Source: Adineta steineri
Lineage: Eukaryota > Rotifera > Eurotatoria > Adinetida > Adinetidae
Length of the DNA: 64,000 nt
Assembly (NCBI GenBank): GCA_905250115.1
Contig: CAJNOI010000001.1
Span: 1-64,000 of the forward strand
Direction: 5' to 3'
The notes below the pieces were generated by a model, which was not told where the DNA came from, did no database searches, and saw only the letters and a program-made list of their open reading frames with translations. The position numbers were made by a program, and so were the translations under genes. Every line of letters begins with the position of its first letter. The first letter of the stretch is position 1. Shown here piece by piece: positions 13,101 through 29,340 of the stretch.

Positions 13101-14002
13101 TTAAGGAAATGATTGCGATTGCTAAACTTGAAAAAATGACAATTCTAGAACAACAAGTAAGTAAATCTTAAAATCTTTTCCGACTGATTCAGTAGTGCGC
13201 ACCGGTCTAGTTTCGGAATGATATATTGACTATTTAAGATAGTTATCTTACATTTTTTTTGTAGTTGCATAATTTATAAATGTAAACAAACTTTTGATTC
13301 TTTAAAAATATTCTTTTGTTAAATTTTATTACTATAATAATTTTAGTTACGTGAACGTTATGATGAACTCGTTCAATGTCATGATGAACATTTAAAACGT
13401 GTTGAATTAGAACAAAAATTAGCTAATGAAATTCAAAATCGTGATTATCTTATTGAATGTCAAGTTAAATTACGTGAAAAAAGTCGAATGCAGGTATATC
13501 AATGAAATATTTTGTTTCATTAAAACTAGTTTTTTTTGTAAAATAGGAACGTCCATTAACACGTTATTTACCCATACGTTCAATTGATTTTGATCTTCGT
13601 GCACATATTGAAGGTGCTGGACATTTATTAGATTCATCACATATACATATAACATCAACATCATGTCGTGGTTTTCTTCTTAAAATGGGTGGAATGAAAT
13701 TTAAAACATGGAATCGTCGTTGGTTTGTATTTGATCGTAAACGTCGTTCATTATTTTATTATCAAGATAAAACTGAAACAAAATTACGTGGTTGTATTTA
13801 TTTTCAATCAATTGTTGAAGTTTACGTTGATCATTTACAATCAATATCATTAAGATCACCTGAACCACGTGAAGCAACATTTATTGTTAAAACAATTGAA
13901 CGTCCTTATTATTTAGTTGCACCGACAGTTGAGTCAATGCGTATATGGGTTGATGTTATTATAACAGGTGCTGAAGGCAATACATTTGCCGGAGAAAGTT
14001 AA
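7111..14002 (+). CDS. PHLDB: LL5/PHLDB-like PH-domain protein
   Basis: LL5 proteins bind PIP3 through a C-terminal PH domain and anchor cortical microtubule capture complexes. The 14 exons are 7111-7162, 7615-8081, 8469-8897, 8949-9453, 9601-10256, 10669-10818, 12052-12201, 12268-12371, 12432-12588, 12644-12863, 12915-13008, 13060-13156, 13347-13493 and 13547-14002. They join in frame to 1,227 aa. The N-terminal half is low-complexity and Ser/acidic-rich with a 12-Gln run (CAA repeats near 9978-10012). The middle, from about residue 700, is coiled coil including LEIERALVEGE, typical of LL5. The linker RPLTRYLPIR...FDLRAHIE and the PH domain (about 1117-1222, KMGGMKFKTWNRRWFVFD) match PHLDB1/2 closely. 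No FHA domain is seen, so it is closer to LL5-beta. The PHLDB1/2 split is not resolved. Confidence 0.92.
8345..8416 (+). repeat. purine-rich GAA/GGA tract in PHLDB intron
   Basis: A run of GAA, AAG and GGA units occupies the intron between exons 7615-8081 and 8469-8897. It reads as Arg/Glu/Lys-rich in one frame. The intron position and the flanking phase-0 splice sites show that it is not coding. Confidence 0.6.
10257..10668. other. PHLDB intron with (CATA)n microsatellite
   Basis: This 412-nt intron separates the polyQ exon from the first coiled-coil exon. It contains a short CATACATACATACATACATT array near 10543-10565. Nothing else was recognised. Confidence 0.5.
10819..12051. other. long PHLDB intron
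   Basis: This is the largest intron of the gene (1.23 kb). It holds a (CTA)n run near 11855-11875 and an (AT)n run just before the acceptor. No exon or nested gene was found on either strand. Confidence 0.5.
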
Positions 14003-15337
14003 CACAGTGTGAATATATATAAGTCTTCCAATCATTCCGTTTAATTTGTACAATATGTAATGAACAATCTCTTATTTCTTTTCGTTATTGGTTTTTTTTA
14101 TAATATTGGTGTGTTTTTTTTTCGCTCGTCTTTATATTTATAAGAAGATACATTCAGCAATATAAGATTATCTTGAAGAAAAAACGAAGGAATAAATCTT
14201 TATGTATCTTTTCAACGACGATTGCGATAAATATTTTGTTTGAAAGGATTTTTTTGTCATTGATCTTTATGATTTGGTGTGGAGAAAAAAATAATGAAAT
14301 ATATTTCAAATGTCAACTCTATTGTATATTATTGGCTGATGTTGATATTGACAAATTTTGACATTTTATAAAATGAATAAATAGATAAAGTATTTATTAT
14401 ACTGAATGATTGACGATATACAGATGAAATTCTAAACTTGCTTATGAATAGATCTAATGAGAGAACATATAAAGATATGCAGACCATTTAAATTTCAACT
14501 TTCGATCATGAATGAACTATAGAAATGAAAAACGATTCATTATTTTAATGATTTTTTTCCTCGAGCAATGATCACTTTTCTAGATATTTAATGTACTACA
14601 TGATATTTTGAAAACTATTGAACATTATAATTTTATTCAGACATTTTATTAAAACATAGATGTTAATATCAAACTTTCAGCTCAAACTAATTCCAGACTA
14701 TCACACCGATAATCATATTTGTTTCACTAATAAAATCATGGGACAAGTATTAAGAGAATAAATCATTTCTAACACTTTCATACATTTTGAAGTATATCCT
14801 GAATCATAAAGTTCGTTACTTTGTTTTATCAGTTTGATAACCTTCATATAATGAACGCATTATTTCGAATTCTTAATTAATTTCTATACTAATAATAACA
14901 ATCATTGTATTGCTTTTCAAGAAAAAGAAAAGTACAGCGATGTTAGTTCATATATTAATATTCGGTAACATTAATTCTCGTGAGTATGATTTTCAAAAGA
15001 AAAAAAAAACCTATTAAAAATATCCGGTGTCTCTCCGAATTCTATATGGACCACTTTAATTAATTTATTCAAATGTAATCAACTCATATAGACCTTTTTC
15101 CTGTTATCTTAAGTAACAAAAATGTAGGAAAGTCAGTATATACTTATTTGTTCGTACAGTATTCTACAGGTGGAGACATCTGTCCATGTACGACATTGAT
15201 TTGTTGTATTTCTTTGTATCGTATCGGGGTACATATGAATGAATGAATGAATGATGACAATCATCATTCTAGAACTTGACTCATTCCATGGGATATATGA
15301 CATATATCTATACAACGAGTTTATTTAAAAATACTCG
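14003..15337. other. intergenic region PHLDB / FkbM gene
   Basis: This AT-rich DNA holds the 3' UTR of PHLDB and the promoter of the FkbM methyltransferase gene. A (GAAT)n run lies at 15236-15252. No coding exon was supported. Confidence 0.4.
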
Positions 15338-16550
15338 ATGGTCCTAAAATATCATCGTCGTCTTATTTCAACATCACTTTTTATTGATGAAATTATGAAA
15401 TTAATCAAACGATATTTTATTGTTATCACTGTTTTTTTCCTTTTTTATCTCGCAATAATAAATAAAAATCGTCTTTTTCCTCGTCTTGTTTTTGGACAAT
15501 TTCATCTTATATCAACTGAATCAAATCAAACAGTAAATGTTCGTCAATCACAATTATATGAACATGAAATATCAAATGGAGGTATAATAACACTTTATGA
15601 TGTAACTCAAGATAACGAATGGGATTTTCAATGTCCAAAAACTCAATATAATGAAGCAGATATTACTGATGTACGAATATGTATTTATGATCCTCAACAT
15701 GATGAACATGTTAGTGGACAATTGAATGATCATGGAAAATGGGAACCTGTTGTTGTAAGAAGTTTTCTTCGTCTATTAAGAGCATTACCAAATACACGTA
15801 AGAAAATAAAAATTTTTCTAAATAAGATTTTTCTAAATAATTTTTGTTCTAGATGTGATTGATATTGGTGCTAATCTAGGTTTATATACATTATTAGCAA
15901 CTAAATATGATCGTCATGTTATTGCTGTTGAACCTTTATATGATTCTCTTATTCGTTTACATAAATCAATTCAAATCAATAATGTTCAACATCAAGTAAC
16001 ACTTATTGCAAATGCCATTGGAGTAAAACATGAACGTTTAGCATTAAATATTGTTGATAAAAATTTAGGTGCTTCGTATTTATCTTATCTCGATCAATTA
16101 GCACCATCCGATAAAAAATTAGAAAAACTTGTTGATGAACAACATGGAATTCCACCACGCGTACTTGCAGAAGTTGATACAATAACACTTGATGATTTAG
16201 TTTCAATCTATCCAATTTTTTTTAAACGAGCTATTCTAAAAATGGATATTGAAGGTTTTGAAGCATTAGCATTTAGTAATGCATCAGTATTATTTAATCG
16301 AACAGAAATACCAGCTATTTATATGGAATTTGGAAAATTAATTGAAATTAAATATCATCGTGGAATGATGAAAAAAATTGAAGAAATGTTAAGTTTTTTA
16401 AAAAAACGAAACTATGAACCTTATGAAGTTAATGATATTAATCATATTTTATATGATAATTGGGAATCATGGCCATGGGATGTAGCTTTTCGAAGATGTG
16501 ATATATGTCGATGTCCAGGATTAGAAAAACTTGTTGGATCTGCTGAATGA
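15338..16550 (+). CDS. FkbM-family methyltransferase, type II membrane protein
   Basis: This is predicted to be a SAM-dependent methyltransferase. FkbM-family enzymes usually O-methylate sugars or small molecules, but the substrate here is unknown. Two exons (15338-15797, 15853-16550) give 385 aa. Residues about 20-40 form one hydrophobic segment after basic residues, suggesting a signal anchor with the catalytic domain in the Golgi or ER lumen. The SAM-binding motif VIDIGANLGLY spans residues 155-165, followed by VIAVEPL and later LKMDIEGFE, both typical of FkbM. An alternative ATG exists at residue 20 (15395) and would keep the anchor. The intron is 55 nt. The next gene, GTF3C5, starts 375 bp downstream on the same strand. 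Confidence 0.85.
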
Positions 16551-16925
16551 ATGGTATGTATTAATAATAAGTCATGTTATTCAATTTTTTAAAAGTTGAG
16601 ACTGACATTACTTTTGTTTTGTATTAACATATCTCAATAAATAGTTGTTATGATATGTCTGCAAAATATATAATATAGACTTTTGTCTTTTAAGAAAAAT
16701 AATTCTTTTTCTATTTATTTAGTTAATATACAATCTCAATGCATATCTTTTCGTGAATGTACCATTCCAATAATTTTCAAATTGTAAAATAAAATTTTCT
16801 ATGTTTTTTTTGTATATAAATATAAAAATTTGTTTTTTCTTTGTTGTAGTTTTACTAAATTGATAGATCAGATAAAAGAAGATTTTTGTATCTATACACA
16901 GAATTTGTTTTTTTATAGATAATAT
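16551..16925 (+). promoter_or_regulatory. spacer with splice acceptor before GTF3C5
   Basis: This T-rich spacer ends in a strong acceptor (TTTTTTTATAG, AG at 16917-16918) only 7 nt before the GTF3C5 ATG. No upstream coding exon is apparent, so the site may accept a spliced leader or end a 5' UTR intron. Confidence 0.45.
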
Positions 16926-19436
16926 ATGTCAACATCTGCTATTCCAATTGAATCACTTCAATTAATTTATGCTGTTCAACATCCATGTCATGTTGTGAAT
17001 TGTGATCGTGCTATTGAAACACTTGGTGGACGACAACGTCTTGTTGATGTATTTACACATTCAACAACATCACAATTAACATGTTCATTTACACCTTCAA
17101 ATATTTATGAACGACCACTTCGTGCTGAACGTCAGAAAACAACTGGACTTCTTCTTCGTTTACGTCGAAATAAACATACAAAAACTGTTAAATCTATTCA
17201 TGTTATTGGCATTCTTGATACATCTTATTCATTTGAATCACTTGCAGATTTTCAATATTTACCAATGATTAAAAAAAATGATCAATATGAATCATTTTTA
17301 AATCGTGTTGCATTAAATCGACAATGTTTAGATAAAGAAAATTTAGAACGACCATGTCCATTAATGTGTATTCCAGCTATATTTTCACGTTTTTTTGATC
17401 CAACAGATTATGCATTTCGACCAGAACCAAAAGCACGACCAAAACGAACAGCAACAACAATTACACGTGCAAAACAAGCTATGAATAGTAATAAATTAAC
17501 AAAAAGAAATGTTCGTTCATCAGCAGCACATCATATCGGATTCGATGCTACAACAGTACCAACAGGTAAAATCTAAAGTTTTATTTTTTTTATCACAAAT
17601 CTCAATTATTCTGTAAATAGAAACATGTATATAATTATTGACAAGGTCAATTTAATCGATCAACCTATTCCGTTAGTGATAAATATTTATTAAATAGAGT
17701 ATATGCAAAGATTGTCATAATTAAATATAATAATACAGGAGAATATACATCTTTTTTTCTGTTAAGAAAAGTGTTCGAAATTGGATTATAATAAAATTTT
17801 ATATTGTTTTCATTTATAATAGGTCCAAAATCATCGAATGATCTATATACCAATGTTGATCAATCTATAATAACACATCTTCGTCGTTTATTTGACCAAC
17901 GTCCCGTATGGACACGAAATAGTTTATTATATCATCTTAAAATAACTGAAGTTATTTTAAAACGTATTATTCATCATGTTGCCTATTTTTTCTGTAATGG
18001 TCCATGGAATCGTTGTTGGGTTAAATATGGTTATGATCCACGTTCAGATACAAAATCAAAAATTTATCAAATTGTTGATTATCGTGTACGTGCAATACTT
18101 GATCCAGAAAAAAATCTTGTCAAATCGAGAACATCAAGAGCTTATCATCGTTCATCGTTTGTTATCTAATATTCAGTTTTAATTTTAAAGATTTATTTTC
18201 TTCCAGATTAATTCCTGGACAAATGTCTTCAACAGCAACAACAATATCAGCATCAAATACAAAAAATTATGCCGTAAATCTTTTTTCTTTTGACATTTAT
18301 TATTGTTAATTGATATATATATATACGTCATATAGGAAGAAATGTATATGTTTAAACGAACAAGTTTGCCTGTAGCACGTTCGATTCATTATCAGTTGAT
18401 TGACATACAACTTGAGGAAGTGCAGCAAATGGTTCATTCAAATGATGGCCAGGTGAGAAAGAAAAGAAGTTTACTTCCTTTTCTAGTCATATTTAAATAG
18501 GAATGAATAAGAATTTGCTTTCTGACAGGCGCGCCTTTCTTTACTTACTATTGATAAACACACCTGCCAACTTTTGATAAGAGGATTGAAAGAGAAGAGT
18601 ACCTACATGTCAAACTAATATTTTTTTTTATAGATAAAAATAAGAAATCAACAATGTGCTTAAAAACTAAGTAAAATTTTTCTATAAAAAGAATTAAATA
18701 TTATAATTTCTGTAGAATTCTCAGTATAAGTTAGATCAAATATAATATAGACATATTTTTTTAAATACATTCTATTGTATATACGATTGTACCCTATAAA
18801 TAATTAACAGTTTCTGTTTTAAAAAATGAAATGAATCATTTCCCATCTATTTCGTAGATACATACATGTATTTATTTGTCATAAGAAGATTATCTTACGA
18901 AATTATGCTTTAAAAATACTATTAAAATCTTAATAAGTTTAATTTCCGTTCTTGTCTCTTCTTTGAATAAAACAAAAAGTCTGCATTAGTCGTCTATTGT
19001 TTTTTTCTAGGAACATGATTGCACGGAAAATGATGGTTGGTGTGTTGTTGATTATCAAAATCGTGCGCGAGAAATGATGTCAGCTGCTCATGAACAACTC
19101 TATCGACAATATCAACGTGAACGAGGTATTTTCTTTTAAATAACAGTTTAGTAGTTTATGTTTGCACTGAAACTTTTTATAAAATTGCGGTTCATTAATA
19201 AGAATACTTTTAGGTATTTTCTTTCTTTTTTTTTCTCTTTTAAAACTTTTTTATTTTCAGAACACAATGTAACAGGCGACGATGATGATGCAAGCCAGCA
19301 GTTAGAAGAAGACGAAGAGCATGATGAAGAGGAAGAAGAAGAAGGAGACGAAGACGATGATGATCATGATGAAGAAAGTAACGAAGAAGAAGACGATGAA
19401 GACGATGAACATGAAGACTCGCGTGATGAAACTTAA
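16926..19436 (+). CDS. GTF3C5: general transcription factor 3C subunit 5 (TFIIIC63)
   Basis: This TFIIIC subunit binds the A-box of tRNA genes and helps recruit TFIIIB for pol III transcription. Six exons (16926-17565, 17823-18156, 18207-18273, 18336-18452, 19011-19125, 19261-19436) join to 482 aa. The N-terminal dimerisation region contains ETLGGRQRL and SLADFQYLPM. The DNA-binding region has VWTRNSLLYHLK and YFFCNGPWNRCWVKYGYDPR followed by KIYQIVDYRVR. Later YMFKRTSLP and ENDGWC match vertebrate GTF3C5, and the protein ends in a long Asp/Glu tail as in other animals. The second exon uses donor TC|GTTTGT. Reading past it would give an early stop, whereas splicing restores the conserved RAYHRSSLIP continuation. 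Confidence 0.93.
18453..19010. other. GTF3C5 intron 4
   Basis: This 558-nt intron lies between the exons encoding VHSNDGQ and EHDCTENDGWC. It is AT-rich with no nested feature recognised. Confidence 0.5.
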
Positions 19437-19763
19437 AACTTTTACGTTTAGTTATGTATATATTCAGTTAAAAAGAATGCTAAGAGTCAAATGAATATCG
19501 CCATAAAGCTCATCTATATAACGATGAAAAGAATATTAAAAAAAAAAAGTATTAACTTTCTTTTGTGTAAATGTATTCCGACATATTATACAGAATATAG
19601 AATAGAAATATAAAGAATGTGAGTGTCCTACTGTTTCTTATTTCTTTACAAAATATTTATTTCGTCGATTTGCAAGTAAGTATTTAATTTTTAAATTTAA
19701 ATTATTAACTATTTATAAGAATGTGATCAAGTGTGTCACTATAAATCTTCTTTTTCTTTGTAG
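19437..19763 (+). promoter_or_regulatory. spacer with acceptor abutting arrestin ATG
   Basis: This spacer between GTF3C5 and the arrestin gene ends with CTTTTTCTTTGTAG (AG at 19762-19763), immediately followed by the ATG. It would leave no cis-encoded 5' UTR after splicing, as expected for a trans-splice site. Confidence 0.45.
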
Positions 19764-20835
19764 ATGGGTCTAAATTCAACTAAATCTGCATTAACAAATG
19801 CCGAATATTCTTTAACACTTTCATCACCAAATGATTTTTATCGTAATTTATCAACAATTCAAGGTGAATTTCATTTGAATGTTCGATCAAAATTACGTAT
19901 TGAAAAAGAAATTCGTATTGATTTAATTGGACAATTACTTGAAAATAAAAAATATGCATCACGTTCGAATAGAAATTCTTCTCAATTCAATAATACACCT
20001 AATAATAATAATAATAATATTTTTTTAACATATTCATGTTCACTTATAACATCTCATGAAAATGGTACAGCACGAACAATAAAACATCAACAAGTTAATT
20101 ATCCATTTCGTATACCACTTGGATCGAATTTACCACCATCATGCGAATTTAAAGAATTTTGTGTTGTTTATTATTTGGAAATCTATCATGACGGACGTTT
20201 ATTACCAAATACACATAAAAGAATTACAATAGCACCACAAACACCACAAATTATTGTGCCATTACCGTGTAAAGTAACAGGTAAGACGAATCAAAGTTAA
20301 CAATAAAATGTTTCGGAAGAGAAGACGGAAGGAATTATGTTTGATATATATTGTAATAAGAGACCTCGATATTTCTCTTTTCATAATTCTATTATGAATT
20401 TAAAATATAAAAATTTCTATTTTAGGTTCTGGTGATGTCACAATGATATGTAGTTTACCAAAATCATTTTATTCTGGACGAGATTGTCCCGTAGTACCAA
20501 TGTCAATGTCAATCACCAATCCAAAACAAAAACAAATCAAAGCAGTCACAGCACAATTAATGCAAACTGTTTCATTAAATGGAATAAAACGTGAAAATGA
20601 AATTTTTACAGCTCTTCTTAATGAAATAGCAGAAAATACGAAAGAAAATGAAGTTAATACAAAATGTGAATTAGTTTTACCAGCTAATCTATCCCCAACA
20701 TATGTACCAAATGAAACTGGTCAACCTGATAATGTACCATCGATTGCCATAACTTATGAATTTCGTATAACAGCCCAAATGAAAGGTGCAACAACTCCTA
20801 ATATTCGTCTATCTGTACCTATTGGTATTGAGTGA
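19764..20835 (+). CDS. arrestin-domain (alpha-arrestin-like) protein
   Basis: Two exons (19764-20280, 20426-20835) encode 308 aa. The fold is inferred from an N-terminal beta-rich half (FHLNVRSKLRIEKEIRIDLIG, FRIPLGSNLPPSCEFKEFCVVYYLEI), a short linker (IVPLPCKV) and a second half beginning with a Cys-rich segment (SFYSGRDCPVVPMSMSITNP) and containing IKAVTAQLMQTVSL. This is the two-lobed arrangement of ARRDC proteins. Such proteins act as adaptors for ubiquitin ligases and receptor trafficking. No PPxY motif is seen in the short C-terminus, so Nedd4-type binding is not supported. An Asn run (AAT repeats near 20001-20018) sits in the first lobe. Confidence 0.75.
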
Positions 20836-21149
20836 ATTGACATATACATTTTTTTTTCTTCTTCTGTGTGATATTATAATCTCTTTCTTTTTACTGATTA
20901 TTCATAAAAGTTCTTTCTTTTCTTTTTTTCAATCAGAGCACCAAAAATTTCATTTTAAACAATATTAAAATACGTGATAGAAGAAAAAAAAAAGTTGATG
21001 GTGATAGTGTACGTTTTTTTTTTGTACAATAAATTCTATCGTTCTAATCGAGATATACACATGTTGCTTTGCATCATATAAATGAAAAACGAACAAACAA
21101 AATAGAAGAGAAAAACGAAAGAAAGAAGAAGAAAAAAAATGAAATTAGT
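20836..21149. other. convergent 3' spacer arrestin / smoothelin-like
   Basis: This AT-rich spacer lies between two stop codons. An ACAATAAATTC polyadenylation-like signal is near 21027-21037 for the plus-strand gene. A purine run at 21100-21140 precedes the minus-strand stop. Confidence 0.4.
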
Positions 21150-25621
<4,472 letters not shown>

Positions 25622-27205
25622 TTTTTTCTCTTGTTTTATTTCACTCTTATTCTTCTTCACTAATGATTGTCTATGTTGAGATTGTTGTTCAGGATATTCG
25701 ACCCCGTCGCGTTCATCCATATCGCCGGACGACTCTTACTCTACTCAACGAACATATATATATACATTTTATATTCTTTATTTTTTTTTTATCAACAAGA
25801 CGAAAATGAGGATGACAAAATTCTTCTTTCGTTTTAGTTTATACTGATGAGAAATCGATGAATAGATGTAGATAGACGAAGGAGAAGAATGAATGAATAT
25901 ATGAGAACAGCTTAATAATATATATATGAAATAGTGAATATACGAAGACGAGAGATGCACACAGACATATATATATATATATATATAAGTTATCCGATCG
26001 ACAAGAAAAAAAAAAGAAAAGAAAGTAAAATGCAATTGCTCATTCGTTTTCTAACCTGTCTCTCTATATAAGAATAAATGAAATCGACATAGAATGTCTA
26101 TCAATTTAGAAGAGACACGAACTTCGTTTTTTCTCACCATCAACAGGTGAAAATTGAATTTTCAATTATAGCACTTTTCAATAAGTGAATTAAACGAACT
26201 ATTATCAAAATATACGAATATATTTAAAATAATGTTTAGTCGATTTGTAAATATAAATAAATCATAAGTATATAAGCTTAGGATAAATAGAACGAATATC
26301 AAGTGTATATACTACTCATCTTTCATATTTATTTGATTTATGATGATCTTATTAGATGAAGAAAAAAAAAGTAGGAGGCGGAGAAGATGAAGATGACATT
26401 GGTAATTTATATGAGATGTATTTCACTATTATATATATATCGAAAACGAGTATGGAGGTGGAGATCTAGACATTCATTAACTGATCGTCTATCTGATTGT
26501 TTTGCTATTATCGTTCATTATAGTTAATGAGTCGCGAAAGAATAAATTAAATAAATCGGATCATTTTATTTAAAATTGATGTTTTGCATGAAAGAGATAT
26601 ATGAATAAAAAAATAAAACGCACAATAACCATGAATATTAACAAAACAAAGAAGAAATTTAATTTGATAAAATAGTCAATTAATTTCTTTTTATATAAAT
26701 ACAAAAAAACAACTATCATAGAACGAATGATGTAATTTATCTTATTTAACAATAGTTATGTATATATATATATACTACATTACTTATGTATATACATTAA
26801 GTTATCGAGCATTCAATATATTTGTATAAAATCGATTCGAGTCAATAGATTATCGTAGACGTAATCGTGATTTATTTTATTCTATAAGATAAATTATTCA
26901 ACAAAAAGAAATTTATTCTTTCAATAAAGAAGCCATGTGAAACTTTGTCTGAGAGAGATAACTTTAAATTTTGTTAAAACACATTGTTCGTTTTCTCTTA
27001 TGAAGAATTTATTTTTAATAGACATCTCTTTGTTATTATCGAGTGTGTTTTCTTGTAAACAAACATGCATGGTATTTCTCTTTTTATTCTGTACATCTTT
27101 GTCTAACTAGTCGGTGTGTGTAAAGCGACAAAGAAAATAGTCTACTATATATCTAATCACTTATATACACTATTTTCATTCTTTGATAATCAAAAACAAA
27201 CTTCA
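25622..27205. other. divergent promoter region smoothelin-like / GST
   Basis: About 1.6 kb of AT-rich DNA holds (TA)n runs near 25965-25986 and 26759-26772. It should contain both promoters. A splice acceptor-like CTTTGTCTAACTAG ends at 27111, about 95 nt before the GST ATG. No other gene was found. Confidence 0.4.
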
Positions 27206-27823
27206 ATGTCATTATATAGACTTCATTATTTTAATGGTCGTGGTCGAGCTGAAGTATCACGTTTAATTATGGTTGCTGCTGGTCAAAAATTTGAGGATAT
27301 TCGTTATGATCCAAAAGAATGGTCATCAAAAAAATCTCAAATGCCATTAGGTCAAATGCCAGTTCTTGAATTTAATGGTATGAAATTACCACAATCATTA
27401 CCCATAGCTCGTTTTCTTGCTAGACAATTTCGATTAGCTGGTCGAGATAATTTTGAACAAGCGAAAGTCGATTCCGTTGTTGATACAATTTATGATGCTT
27501 CATCAAAATTTACACCAATTCGTTGGGAAAAAAATGAAAGCAAAAAACAAGAAGATATGAAAAAATTCTTTGCCGAAGATTTACCTAAAAATTTACAAAA
27601 TCTTGAACTCTTAGGTAAATTATATGGTAATGGTGGTCCATTTTTTGTTGGTAATCATTTAACATGGGCTGATTTATATTTTTATGATATTGCAGAAAAT
27701 TTTCTTCAAGTTGATAAAAATATTCTAATGAATTATCCATGGTTAACACATAATCGTCAAGAAATTGAACAACAACCAAATATTTCCGATTATCTCAAAA
27801 CTCGACCACAAACAGTTTTTTAA
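27206..27823 (+). CDS. sigma-class glutathione S-transferase
   Basis: This single-exon gene encodes 205 aa, the normal length for soluble GSTs. The N-terminal thioredoxin-like domain begins LYRLHYFNGRGRAEVSR, with the catalytic tyrosine at Y8, a sigma/alpha-type feature. The glutathione-binding block QMPVLEFNG followed by QSLPIARFLARQF is present. The helical C-terminal domain includes FFVGNHLTWADLYFYD, the N-capping box region of GSTs. It conjugates glutathione to electrophiles; the sigma class also includes prostaglandin D synthases. The frame remains open 90 nt upstream, but the GTG there and the poor match favour the ATG at 27206. It is the only clearly intronless enzyme gene on this strand here. 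Confidence 0.93.
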   Translation: MSLYRLHYFNGRGRAEVSRLIMVAAGQKFEDIRYDPKEWSSKKSQMPLGQMPVLEFNGMKLPQSLPIARFLARQFRLAGRDNFEQAKVDSVVDTIYDASSKFTPIRWEKNESKKQEDMKKFFAEDLPKNLQNLELLGKLYGNGGPFFVGNHLTWADLYFYDIAENFLQVDKNILMNYPWLTHNRQEIEQQPNISDYLKTRPQTVF

Positions 27824-27886
27824 ATAATTTTATTTATACATATAAGAAGAGAAAAACAAGATAAATAAATATTTTGTTTGTTAGAA

Positions 27887-29336
27887 TTACATTTCTTCAT
27901 GTAATACTCTATCAGGATTCAAAAGACTTAAATCAGTAAAAATATCAGCATGTTTTTGAATTTCTTTTAATGATAAAGAACCATCTGCGGGTGAATCATC
28001 AACCTTTGAAAATAATCTTTTAACTTGAATATTGATATGTACACGATTTATTGGGTCATATGCTTTCTACAATAGATTAAAAAGAAAAAGAAAATAATTT
28101 ATATATATATATATACTGTAATTTCATCTCTTGTTAAAATTCCATCGTTATTTTCATCAAATTCATGAAATTCTGTTTTTTGTGCATCGACAAATTTTTT
28201 ATCCATTTCTGACCAAGTTGTATCATTTTTATCTGTGGATATATTTGCTACAAAGAATGAACATAGACAAAGAATAATTCGATTTTTTACATACAAGGAA
28301 TATATACAAATTCAGTTTCATTTATTTTTTGATCATTATTTTGATCTAGAATAAATTGTAGAGAAACTTTCAAAAAAAAAGAAAAAACAAACCCATATGT
28401 AGAAGAAGATCATCAGCAATATATTTTGCTGATCGATCAGTTATTTCTGGATGACGAAAAGCAAGAAATTCATCGATATTAAGTTCATTATCACTACTCT
28501 GATCAGCTTGCATCCATCGATATCGAATTTTAAGAAGTTCTTGATGAGCTAATAATATTATTTATTATTTTTGTTGATTAAAATATTCATATACTTACAT
28601 TCAAGATCAAGTGAACTTGGAATAAATTCAACATCATTTACATCTCTTATATCAGATATATTTTTATTGTGAAATTTTACATACAATAAAACATATTCTT
28701 GCCATGTTATTTTACCATTTTGATCTGCATCTATCAATATGAATAATTGTGAATTTTTATGTTTGGCTTTTTGTAAATGTTGTTGAATATTTTTAAATAG
28801 ATAATTAACAAGTTCATCTTTTGTTAAACGTTCATCATGATCTACATCTACTCTATATGAATTGTAAAATAATGACACAGAATTTTTTTCTTTTTTTTTT
28901 ATTTACTCATTGAATATTTCTTCCAGTTTTTTATCTCGTCTACGTTCATTTTGATGAATATCTGATTCAAATACTTCATGATCACCCAGAAAGATTTCTT
29001 TATGAAATTCAGGATTAGCTTTCCCACGACGGTCTAATGGTAAACCTTCAAAATGTTGATCTTCTTTTAAACTATGAATACCAAAATCTTTGAGATCTTT
29101 TGTAATTTTACTTATATTAAAGTTTTTTGGCATTTTAAATTTTTGTATCATTAATGGAAGTGTCGCATTTACCGTACTATTATATGTAATAGTTTCCTGA
29201 ATAAGAACAATATATTATAAAATAGATGAATTAAGATGGAAAAGAAGAGACTTACACGATTAATAATTGGTAAGGCATTGACAGGAGAATACAATAAAAT
29301 AAATAGATATGAAAATTTGATTAAGATTAATAACAT
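27887..29336 (-). CDS. CREC-family EF-hand protein (calumenin/reticulocalbin-like), copy A
   Basis: This is a secretory-pathway calcium-binding protein. Seven exons (29256-29336, 28907-29196, 28599-28852, 28393-28548, 28295-28345, 28117-28247, 27887-28066) give 380 aa. A hydrophobic signal peptide of about 20 residues is followed by the CREC motif GLPLDRRGKANPEFHKEIFLG. EF-hand loops are DVDHDERLTKDE, DADQNGKITWQE, the degenerate ADQSSDNELNIDE, DENNDGILTRDE and VDDSPADGSLSLKE. The C-terminus is HEEM, where vertebrate members end HDEL or HDEF; whether it retains the protein in the ER is unknown. A splice acceptor lies 2 nt before the ATG (29339-29340). Its close paralogue lies 1.1 kb upstream on the same strand, indicating tandem duplication. 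Confidence 0.88.
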
Positions 29337-29340
29337 ATCT

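Noticed and set aside
15863-16215. minus-strand open frame inside the FkbM gene
   Set aside because: It is a shadow of the well-supported methyltransferase exon.
18157-18182. early stop reading of GTF3C5 after FVI
   Set aside because: Using donor GTTTGT at 18157 restores frame and the conserved C-terminal half, so the stop lies in an intron.
27116-27205. 30-codon N-terminal extension of the GST
   Set aside because: It starts with GTG and does not resemble GSTs. The family start LYRLHYF follows the ATG at 27206 directly.
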